Shown piece after piece: positions 8,870-16,531 of a DNA stretch of 57,382 bases. The stretch is from contig JAUHYM010000002.1 of NCBI GenBank assembly GCA_030426515.1, positions 1 through 57,382 on the forward strand. Direction: 5' to 3'. This DNA is from Actinomycetes bacterium (GTDB lineage: Bacteria > Actinomycetota > Actinomycetes > Actinomycetales > Microbacteriaceae). How positions within the stretch are numbered: position 1 is the first letter of the stretch; the number at the start of each line of letters is the position of its first letter. A program made the position numbers and the translations under genes. The notes beneath the pieces are model-generated. The model had not been told where the DNA came from. It saw only the letters and a program-made list of their open reading frames with translations, and made no database searches.

Positions 8870-10605
8870 GTCAGTTCTCCTTGTCGGCGGGCGAGGGTCT
8901 CGCCCACGGCGGTCACGATGAGCGCGAGGGAGATCGCGCCGGGGTCGGGGGTGCCCACGCTGTGCTGCCCGTGGGAGCGGGCGCGGCCCATGCGGGGCAG
9001 CAGGTCCGCGGTCGCGGCGGCCGCGGTGGTCGCGGCAGCCGCGGCGGACCGCCACGCGTCGACGAGGGTGTCGCCGGCATCGACGGCGCGGGTCAGCTCG
9101 GTGGTGAACGGAACGAGCGCGTCGACGAGGGTCTTATCGCCCACCTCGGCCTTGCCGTAGTCGGTCACCCCTGTGCTGCCCGCGGCGACGCCCGCGGCGA
9201 CCGAGGTCGCATCGGGGGTGCCGGTGTCGCCGAGCTTGCCGGCGATCTCGGTGAGGATGACGCCCCACAGGGCGCCGCTGGTGCCGCCGGCCTTATCGGA
9301 CCACGCGTCCGCCGCCCGCTCGAGGGTGGTCTGCGCACCGGCTCCGGCCCGCTGCGCGGTGGTCGCGGCGGCGAGGGCCGCGTGCGAGCCGCGCTGCATC
9401 CCGATGCCGTGGTCGCCGTCGCCCGCGATGGCGTCGATCCGACCCAGCTCGTCGACGTGGGCGTCGACCGTGGCGACGATCGTCTCGACCGCGGCGAGCA
9501 CGGTCGCAGCGGCCGCACGCGAGGCGCCGTCGGCGTCGGGGATCGCCGCGGCGGCCTCCCTGGCGACATCCGTCGTGTCGGCGCGCTGCGCGGCCGCGAC
9601 GACCGAGCCGCGCCGATAGGCGGGGGTGTCGACCGGGGTCTCCCACAGATCCTCGAGCTCGGCATCCAGCCAAAACAGGGTGAGCGAGGTGCCGGCCATG
9701 TCGAAGCTGGTGCAGTATTCGCCCACGTGCGGGTCGACGATCACCGCACCGGCATCCTCCAGCAGCTGCGCGATGCGTCGGTAGACGACGAACATCTCCT
9801 CGTACTTCAACGACCCGAGCCCGTTGAGGATCGGGACCACCCGGGCACCCGCGACATCCACACCCTCGGGCACCTCGGCGAGCAGCTTCTCGACGAGCAG
9901 CTCGGCGAGCCCGTCGGCGGTGGGGATGTCGGTCTCATCGATCCCCGGTTCTCCGTGGATCCCGAGCCCGACCGCCATCCGCCCCTCGGGCACCGAGAAC
10001 AGCGGGCTCTCCGCGCCGGGAAGGGTGCAGCCGGTGAACGCGACCCCGAACGACCGGGTCCGCGCGTTCGCTCGCGCCGCAAGCGCCGTGACCCCGGTGA
10101 GGTCCTCGCCCCGCTCGGCGGCGGCCGCCGCGATCCGGAACACGGTCAGGTCACCGGCGATGCCGCGACGCTTGTGCGCCTCCGACGGGTCGGCGCTGAA
10201 GATGTCGTCGGTCACCGTCACGGTCTCGCACGGGATCCCGGCCTCGCGCAGCCGTTCCTGCGCGGCATCGAAGTTCAGCACGTCCCCGGCGTAGTTGCCG
10301 TACGAGAAGAACACCCCGCCCCCGGCATCCGCGGCCTTCGCCACGCTCGTGATCTGCTGGGTCGAGGGGGAGGCGAACAGGTTGCCCATCGCCGCCCCGT
10401 GGGCCAGGCCCTGACCGACCAGCCCGCCGAACGCCGGGTAGTGCCCCGACCCGCCGCCGATCACCACCGCGACCTGCCCCGCGGGCACGACCGTCGACCG
10501 CACCACCCCACCGGTCACCCGGCGCACATACCGGCCGTTCGCGGCGACGAACCCCTCGATCATCTCGTCCGCGAAATCCGCAGGCTCATTCCACAGGCGC
10601 GTCAT
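8866..10605 (-). CDS. lerK: Dihydroxyacetone kinase family (DhaK-DhaL fusion); candidate L-erythrulose 1-kinase
   Basis: [35 protein letters not shown] (DhaK) followed by [20 protein letters not shown]...[17 protein letters not shown] (DhaL). Confidence 0.85.
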   Translation of the reverse strand: MTRLWNEPADFADEMIEGFVAANGRYVRRVTGGVVRSTVVPAGQVAVVIGGGSGHYPAFGGLVGQGLAHGAAMGNLFASPSTQQITSVAKAADAGGGVFFSYGNYAGDVLNFDAAQERLREAGIPCETVTVTDDIFSADPSEAHKRRGIAGDLTVFRIAAAAAERGEDLTGVTALAARANARTRSFGVAFTGCTLPGAESPLFSVPEGRMAVGLGIHGEPGIDETDIPTADGLAELLVEKLLAEVPEGVDVAGARVVPILNGLGSLKYEEMFVVYRRIAQLLEDAGAVIVDPHVGEYCTSFDMAGTSLTLFWLDAELEDLWETPVDTPAYRRGSVVAAAQRADTTDVAREAAAAIPDADGASRAAAATVLAAVETIVATVDAHVDELGRIDAIAGDGDHGIGMQRGSHAALAAATTAQRAGAGAQTTLERAADAWSDKAGGTSGALWGVILTEIAGKLGDTGTPDATSVAAGVAAGSTGVTDYGKAEVGDKTLVDALVPFTTELTRAVDAGDTLVDAWRSAAAAATTAAAATADLLPRMGRARSHGQHSVGTPDPGAISLALIVTAVGETLARRQGELT

Positions 10606-10676
10606 CGCGTCTCCTTCGCGTCGGCAGGTCACAGGGCGGGGGCAGGGGGTGGGCCCTCCCGCCCCATTCTCACAAA

Positions 10677-10710
10677 CCGGTTGACCAATAGCAAGATCCG
10701 GTTGACCAAT
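10677..10710. promoter_or_regulatory. Two tandem copies of a candidate GntR/FadR operator
   Basis: CCGGTTGACCAAT at 10677-10689 and again at 10698-10710 (21 bp apart, about two helical turns) between divergent DhaKL and GntR genes; core GGTTGACC fits FadR-type T.GT..AC.A operators. Confidence 0.75.
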
Positions 10711-10748
10711 TGTTCCAATGCGGCGTGTCACCGCTGTAGGTTTGCTCC

Positions 10749-11483
10749 ATGCCCGCGTATCGCGACAACCCGGACGAGATCACCGCCGCCCTCGGGACCC
10801 TTCCCGCCGGCACGGCCGTGTCCGAGGTCGCGCGACGCCTGCTCGATCTGTTCACGAGCGGATCCATCGAACCGGGTACGCGTCTGCCTCCCGAGCGTCA
10901 GCTCGCAGCGACCCTCGGCGTCGGGCGCTCGGCGGTGCGTGAGGCGCTCGCCGCGCTCGAGATCCTCGGCATCGTCGATGTCCGCCCCGGGTCGGGCACC
11001 TACCTGCGCGGCACCGCCAGCGAGCTGCTGCCGCAGACCCTGCGGTGGGGGCTGCTGATCGGCCAGAAGAGCACCGACGAGCTGCTCGAGCTGCGGTCCG
11101 GGCTCGAGATCTACGTGGCGCGGCTGGCCGCCGGCCGGGCCGAGCCGAACAGGGTCGCACAGCTGAAGGCGAGCCTCGAGCGGATGCGCGCCGACCTCGG
11201 CGACCTGAAGGCCTTCGTGCGCGCCGACATGGAGTTCCACGACGTGCTCGCCTCGACCGCCGGGAACGACACGCTCGTGGACCTGCTCTCGGTGGTGCGC
11301 TCGCTGCTGCACGTCTACGCCGACCGGCGCGTCCACGACGAGGAGAAGGCGCGCGAGGCGCTCGCCGAGCACGAGGCGGTGTTCGCCGCGATCGAGGCGG
11401 CCGACCCGGATGCCGCGGCGAACGCGATGGCCGCGCACATGGCGACCGCCGCCGCCCGTGTCGCCGCCGAGGCCGCCGGCTGA
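10749..11483 (+). CDS. FadR/GntR family transcriptional regulator (FCD domain)
   Basis: SEVARRLLDLFTSGSIEPGTRLPPERQLAATLGVGRSAVREALAALEILGIVDVRPGSGTYL plus FCD-like C-terminus. Confidence 0.92.
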   Translation: MPAYRDNPDEITAALGTLPAGTAVSEVARRLLDLFTSGSIEPGTRLPPERQLAATLGVGRSAVREALAALEILGIVDVRPGSGTYLRGTASELLPQTLRWGLLIGQKSTDELLELRSGLEIYVARLAAGRAEPNRVAQLKASLERMRADLGDLKAFVRADMEFHDVLASTAGNDTLVDLLSVVRSLLHVYADRRVHDEEKAREALAEHEAVFAAIEAADPDAAANAMAAHMATAAARVAAEAAG

Positions 11484-11585
11484 CCCGCCGCCGAGGGCCC
11501 CGCGAGACTTCACGAATGGTGCGTTTTGGGCGCCGGAACCGCACATTCCTGCGGTCTCGGCGGGCGAGGAGATAGCGTGAGGCGG

Positions 11586-12845
11586 ATGGAGCAGAACTGG
11601 GCGGGGACCTACCGCTACACGGCGCCGCGCATGGTCGCGGCCTCCTCGGTCGACGACGTCCGTCGCCTCGTCGCCGAGCCCGGCCGGGTTCACGCGCTGG
11701 GGACGCGTCACTCGTTCACCGACATCCCCGACACGACCGGAACGCTCATCGACGTCACCGGGCTCCCGGCAGAATTCGCTCTCGATGAGGGCGACCAGAC
11801 GGTCACCGTCGCCGCCGGGACCCGCTATGGCGTGCTCGCCCTGTGGCTGCACGAGCGCGGGTGGGCGCTGCGCAACATGGGATCGCTGCCCCACATCAAC
11901 GCCGCCGGTGCGACCGCGACCGGCACCCACGGCTCGGGCGACGCGAACCCCGTGCTCTCGGCCTCGGTGTGCGGCCTGCGGTATGTCGGCGCCGACGCCG
12001 AGGTGCGCGAGGTGCGCCGCGGCGACCCGGACTTCGACGCGCTCGTGGTCGGGCTCGGCGCGTTCGGGATCATCGTCGCCGTCACCCTCGACGTCGTGCC
12101 GACCTTCGATGTGCGGCAGGACATCTACCGCGGGCTCACCTGGCCGAGGTTCCTCGACGACGTCGACGCGGTCACCGGTGCGGGGTACAGCGTGTCGGTC
12201 TTCACTCGGTGGTCGGGTGACGAGGTGGGCGATGTCTGGGTCAAGCGCGTCATCCCCGCCAGCGCCGGCGACGTCGAGGTGGCGCCGGTGATCCTCGATG
12301 CTCGGTGTGCGACCGACGCCGGCTCACGCTTCGATGACGTCATCGGCGAGAACCGCACCCCGGTCGGCGAGCCCGGTCCCTGGATGCTGCGGCTGCCGCA
12401 TTTTCGGCTGGACGCGACCCCGTCGATGGGGGAGGAGATCCAGACCGAGTACCTCGTCCCTCGCGCTCACGCGGCCGCAGCACTCGACGCGATCCGGCCG
12501 CTGGCCGCGGCGCTGGACCCGCACCTGGGCGTGACCGAACTGCGCACCGCCGCACGGGATGACCTCTGGTTGAGCCCGGCCTACGAGCGCGACGCGTTCA
12601 TCATCCACTTCACCTGGTACGACCATCCGCGGGAGGTCGGTGCGCTCATCCCTCAGATCGAGGCCGCGCTCGCCCCGTTCGACGCGCGCCCGCACTGGGG
12701 CAAGCAGCACGCGTTCGACCGGGCCGCGATCGAACGCGTCCACCCGCGTCTGGCCGATGCGCGCGCCGTGTTCGAGCGCCTCGACCCCGAGGGGCGGTTC
12801 GTCAACGACCACCTCGTCCGCGTCGGCGTGCGCGAGCCGCGCTGA
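11586..12845 (+). CDS. FAD-dependent alditol oxidase (xylitol/sorbitol oxidase family)
   Basis: MEQNWAGTYRYTAPRMVAASSVDDVRRLVAEPGRVHALGTRHSFTDIPDTTG...ATGTHGSGDANPVLS...FDARPHWGKQHAF, hallmarks of AldO/XyoA proteins. Confidence 0.88.
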   Translation: MEQNWAGTYRYTAPRMVAASSVDDVRRLVAEPGRVHALGTRHSFTDIPDTTGTLIDVTGLPAEFALDEGDQTVTVAAGTRYGVLALWLHERGWALRNMGSLPHINAAGATATGTHGSGDANPVLSASVCGLRYVGADAEVREVRRGDPDFDALVVGLGAFGIIVAVTLDVVPTFDVRQDIYRGLTWPRFLDDVDAVTGAGYSVSVFTRWSGDEVGDVWVKRVIPASAGDVEVAPVILDARCATDAGSRFDDVIGENRTPVGEPGPWMLRLPHFRLDATPSMGEEIQTEYLVPRAHAAAALDAIRPLAAALDPHLGVTELRTAARDDLWLSPAYERDAFIIHFTWYDHPREVGALIPQIEAALAPFDARPHWGKQHAFDRAAIERVHPRLADARAVFERLDPEGRFVNDHLVRVGVREPR

Positions 12846-12895
12846 CCGCCGACCCCCGCGAGCGGCCCGGGCGAAAGCCGAGTGACGTTCGCGAA

Positions 12896-12908
12896 ATTGG
12901 TCAACCGG
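12896..12908. promoter_or_regulatory. Third copy (inverted) of candidate GntR operator
   Basis: ATTGGTCAACCGG is the exact reverse complement of the 13-mer at 10677 and 10698; 55 bp upstream of the gene at 12964. Confidence 0.7.
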
Positions 12909-12963
12909 TGTTACGATTAGGGCTGAGTTCGGCGCGCCGGCGCCCGCACCCAGGAGGACGAGG

Positions 12964-14028
12964 ATGACCCGTATCCCTACGCCCGAGAACGCCGCCGCCG
13001 AGGCGGTCACCGCCTCGTGGAGCCTCGGTGAGACGCCGTGGCAGGTGATCCCGCCGGTCTCCCCGCCCCGGGCTCGCGTGATCATCGACAACGACTTCGC
13101 CGGCGACCCGGACGACCTGTACCAGCTCGTTCACCATCTGCTGTCGCCGAGCGTGGAGATCCCGCTCATCGTCGCGTCGCACCTTCGCGCGGACGACCCC
13201 TTCGACCCGAGCGGTCGCAGCGCCGAGAACGCGCAGGCGATCGTGCGCGACGTGTTCGGGCGGATGGGGCTCGCCTCCACCGACCGCATCGTCCGCGGAT
13301 CGAACGACGCCCTCGCGGGCGCGGCGACCCCGCAGCCGGCGCCGGCGGTCGACGCGATCATCGCGGAGGCGCTGCGTGACGACGACCGGCCACTGTTCTA
13401 TGTCGCCGGCGGTGGGCTCACCGATCTCGCGTCGGCGCTGCTGACCGAGCCGCGGATCGCGGAGCGGATGACGCTGATCTGGATCGGCGGCGCCGAGCAC
13501 GAGGGGCTCGCGGTGCCGCCGCCGAACGCGATGCCGATCGAGTACAACCTGCTGATCGACGTCACCGCCGGGCAGGTCGTGTTCGCCTCCGACATCCCGA
13601 TCTGGCAGATCCCGCGCGACGTATACCGGCAGTGCCTCGTCTCGGACGCCGAACTGCGGATGCGGGTCGCCGCGACGGGACCGCTGGGTCGGTACCTGTA
13701 CGACGAGCTCGCGATGGTGTTCGCCATGATCGGCACACACCTGGGGGGCGCGTCGGAGTCGTACGCGCTGGGGGACTCGCCGCTCGTGCTCCTGACCGCG
13801 CTGCAGTCGGTGTTCGAGCCGGACTCGTCGTCGAGCCGGCACGTCACCATGCCCACCCCCGCGATCACGGACGACGGCGGCTACCGCGCGGTAAAGGGTG
13901 CGCGCCCGATGCGCGTGTACACCTGGGTCGACACCCGGCTCATGTTCGAGGACATGTACCTCAAGCTCGCCGAGTTCGGCGAGTGGCAGGACGCCACGGG
14001 CGCGTTCGACGATCGGGCCGAGGGATGA
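12964..14028 (+). CDS. Inosine-uridine nucleoside hydrolase-fold protein
   Basis: Ca/ribose-binding signature ARVIIDNDFAGDPDDLYQLVHHL and downstream EYNLLIDVTAGQVVF (cf. EFN...DPEA motif). Confidence 0.8.
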   Translation: MTRIPTPENAAAEAVTASWSLGETPWQVIPPVSPPRARVIIDNDFAGDPDDLYQLVHHLLSPSVEIPLIVASHLRADDPFDPSGRSAENAQAIVRDVFGRMGLASTDRIVRGSNDALAGAATPQPAPAVDAIIAEALRDDDRPLFYVAGGGLTDLASALLTEPRIAERMTLIWIGGAEHEGLAVPPPNAMPIEYNLLIDVTAGQVVFASDIPIWQIPRDVYRQCLVSDAELRMRVAATGPLGRYLYDELAMVFAMIGTHLGGASESYALGDSPLVLLTALQSVFEPDSSSSRHVTMPTPAITDDGGYRAVKGARPMRVYTWVDTRLMFEDMYLKLAEFGEWQDATGAFDDRAEG

Positions 14029-15467
14029 GCGGGCGCACCGGGCGCCCCCGCACGATCGTCACCGCCGATCCCGAGCTCGACGATCTCAACTCCCTGCTGC
14101 GGTTCCTGCTGTACACGAACGAGGTCGAGGTCGAGGGCCTCGTCTACGCCAGCAGCCGGTTCCACTGGAAGGGCGACGGGCAGGGCACCGAGTTCTTCCT
14201 GCCCGAGCGCGAGTACGACACCCCGCAGACCTCCTGGCGGTGGGCGCCGGGTGAGCGGTTCATCCACGACGCGGTCGACGCCTACGCCGAGGTCTACGAC
14301 AACCTGGTCGTGCACGACCCGCGCTACCCGTCACCGGCCACACTGCGCGGGCTCATCCGCGAGGGGAACGTCGACTTCGAGGGCGATACCCGTGCCGAGA
14401 CGCCTGGATCCCGCCTCATCGCCGACGCGCTGCTCGCCGACAGCCCCGGCCCGCTGTTCCTGCAGCTGTGGGCGGGCCCCAGCACCGTGGCGCGCGCCCT
14501 CATGTCGATCGAGGAGCGCTACCGCGGCACCGAGGCCTGGGAGCGGGTGCGCGCCGAGGTGTCGGCGAAGGCGGTCATCACCAAGTTCGCATCGCAGGAC
14601 GCCACCTACGACGACTACATCCTGCCGGTCTGGCCGGACATCCGCGTGATCGAGGTCGCCACCCTCGCGTGGGGGTACATGGTGCGCAAGACGCTGCCCG
14701 AGGAGGATCTGCCGCTGCTGGGCGCCGACTGGATGCGCGAGAACATCACCAGCGCGGGACCGCTCGGCGCGCTCTACCGCGTGTGGGGCGATGGCATCCA
14801 GATGGCACCCGGCGACATGACCGACTACTTCGGTCTGTCGGGGCTCAGCGCCGACGAGCTGCGCGAGCAGGGGTACCGCGTGTGGATGGATCCACAGCCG
14901 GCGGGCGAGTGGATCTCGGAGGGCGACACCACCAACATGCTCAACCTGCTGGTGCCGGGCCTGCGTGGCCACGAGCACCCCGCGTTCGGCGGGTGGGGTG
15001 GGCGTGCTGCGCGCACCGACGTCGGCCCGGACACCTGGGCCATCGACGACGCCGCGTTCGGTCGCGGGGGCGACGAGGCATCCGTCACCCGCTGGTTCGC
15101 CGCGGCGCAGGCCGACTTCGCCGCACGACTGCAGTGGTCGGTGACCCCGGCGTATGCGGACGCGAACCACGCGCCTGTGATCACCGTCGCCGACGGCATC
15201 GACCGGACGGTCGCGCCCGGTGAGCGCGTGGCCCTGACCGCCACCGCGTCCGACCCGGACGGCGACGACGTCACCTGTCGCTGGTTCCTCTACCCCGAGG
15301 CGGGTTCGGCCCCGACGGCCACGCTCGAGGGTGACGGTGCCGAGGCGACCGTCGTCGTGCCGGCCGATGCGAGGGCGGGGGCGACGATCCACGCGATCGT
15401 CGAAGCGAAGGATGCTGCGCCGAGACCTCTGACGGCCTGGCAGCGGGTGATCCTCACCGTCCGCTGA
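14025..15467 (+). CDS. Nucleoside hydrolase-like DUF1593 (Sde182-type) protein with C-terminal Ig-like domain
   Basis: RPRTIVTADPELDDLNSLLRFLLYTNEVEVEGLVYASSRFHWKGDGQ...; C-terminal ASDPDGDDVTCRWFLYPEAGS beta-sandwich; ATGA overlap with upstream gene. Confidence 0.85.
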   Translation: MSGRTGRPRTIVTADPELDDLNSLLRFLLYTNEVEVEGLVYASSRFHWKGDGQGTEFFLPEREYDTPQTSWRWAPGERFIHDAVDAYAEVYDNLVVHDPRYPSPATLRGLIREGNVDFEGDTRAETPGSRLIADALLADSPGPLFLQLWAGPSTVARALMSIEERYRGTEAWERVRAEVSAKAVITKFASQDATYDDYILPVWPDIRVIEVATLAWGYMVRKTLPEEDLPLLGADWMRENITSAGPLGALYRVWGDGIQMAPGDMTDYFGLSGLSADELREQGYRVWMDPQPAGEWISEGDTTNMLNLLVPGLRGHEHPAFGGWGGRAARTDVGPDTWAIDDAAFGRGGDEASVTRWFAAAQADFAARLQWSVTPAYADANHAPVITVADGIDRTVAPGERVALTATASDPDGDDVTCRWFLYPEAGSAPTATLEGDGAEATVVVPADARAGATIHAIVEAKDAAPRPLTAWQRVILTVR

Positions 15468-15473
15468 GCACGC

Positions 15474-16508
15474 TCACTCCCTGGGCGCGGGGCGCCACGA
15501 GCGGATGCCCGTCTCAAGGATGCTCATCAGCTCGATGGTCTGCGCGTCGGCGACGACCTTCGGCGCGCCCTCGACGAGGGTCGCGTGGACGCCGTCGTAG
15601 AAGCGCGCGTAGTCGCCGGCCTCGGACACCACCTTCTCCTCGTGGTACCCGCCGTCGTCGTCCACGAAGGTGAGCGTGCCGTAGTGCTCGGGGCGGTCGA
15701 TGCCGAACCCGGGGCTGCCGGGCATGTACCAGAGCTTGAGGTGCTCCTCCTGCCGATCCTCGGTCTGCTTCACGAACGAGCCGTTCGTGCCGTAGACGGC
15801 GAATCGGGGGCGCTGGGTGAGCCGGAAGTAGCTCGACTTCACCGAGACCTTGAGCGCGTCGTAGAAGAGGTCCACGTCGAAGTAGTCGTTCATGCGGCCC
15901 GGGCCCAGGAGCTGTCGCACGTCGTAGACGATGTGCTCGGGGCTGCCGAACAGGCTCAGCACCTGATCGATGGTGTGCACGCCGTGCCCGTACAGGTACG
16001 ACCCGTCGAGGGGATGCTGCGGGTGCGCACCGAGCGGAACCTCGGGGCGGTAGTAGTCGTAGTGCATCTCGACCTCGAGCAGGTCGCCGAGCACGCCGCT
16101 GCGGATGACCTTCTGCACGGTGAGGAAGTCGGAGTCGAAGCGCCGGTTCTGGTAGGTCTGCAGGAACAGCCCACGGTCGGCGGCCAGGGCGAACAGCTCG
16201 CGCGCCTCGGCGGAGGTCGGTGCGAACGGCTTCTCGACCAGCACGTTCTTGCCGCGTTCGAGCGCCGTGCGCGCGAAGGCCACGTGCGTCTCGGGCGACG
16301 GTGTGGTCACCACGACCAGGTCGATGTCGTCGTCGGCCCAGATCGGCTCGGGATCCGACACGTACCGCACACCGGGGATCGCGTCCCAGACAGACGCGCT
16401 GCGGCTGTAGATCGTCGCGATGCGGAACGTGTCGGGCCGGGTGAGCACGAAGGGCGCGTGGTAGCGGTTGGTGCTCTTGCCGTTGCCGATGAAGGCGATG
16501 TTCAGCAT
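15474..16508 (-). CDS. Gfo/Idh/MocA family oxidoreductase
   Basis: MLNIAFIGNGKSTNRYHAPFVLTRPDTFRIATIYSR...VLVEKPFAPTSAEA; EKP motif. Confidence 0.92.
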   Translation of the reverse strand: MLNIAFIGNGKSTNRYHAPFVLTRPDTFRIATIYSRSASVWDAIPGVRYVSDPEPIWADDDIDLVVVTTPSPETHVAFARTALERGKNVLVEKPFAPTSAEARELFALAADRGLFLQTYQNRRFDSDFLTVQKVIRSGVLGDLLEVEMHYDYYRPEVPLGAHPQHPLDGSYLYGHGVHTIDQVLSLFGSPEHIVYDVRQLLGPGRMNDYFDVDLFYDALKVSVKSSYFRLTQRPRFAVYGTNGSFVKQTEDRQEEHLKLWYMPGSPGFGIDRPEHYGTLTFVDDDGGYHEEKVVSEAGDYARFYDGVHATLVEGAPKVVADAQTIELMSILETGIRSWRPAPRE

Positions 16509-16531
16509 GCCTCCATTCAACACCGCACCGG

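Noticed and set aside
15474-16508. Gfo/Idh/MocA gene as the definite apiose dehydrogenase
   Set aside because: It sits at the end of the GH78/GH43 operon, not in the apionate operon, and no sequence feature visible by eye fixes its substrate.
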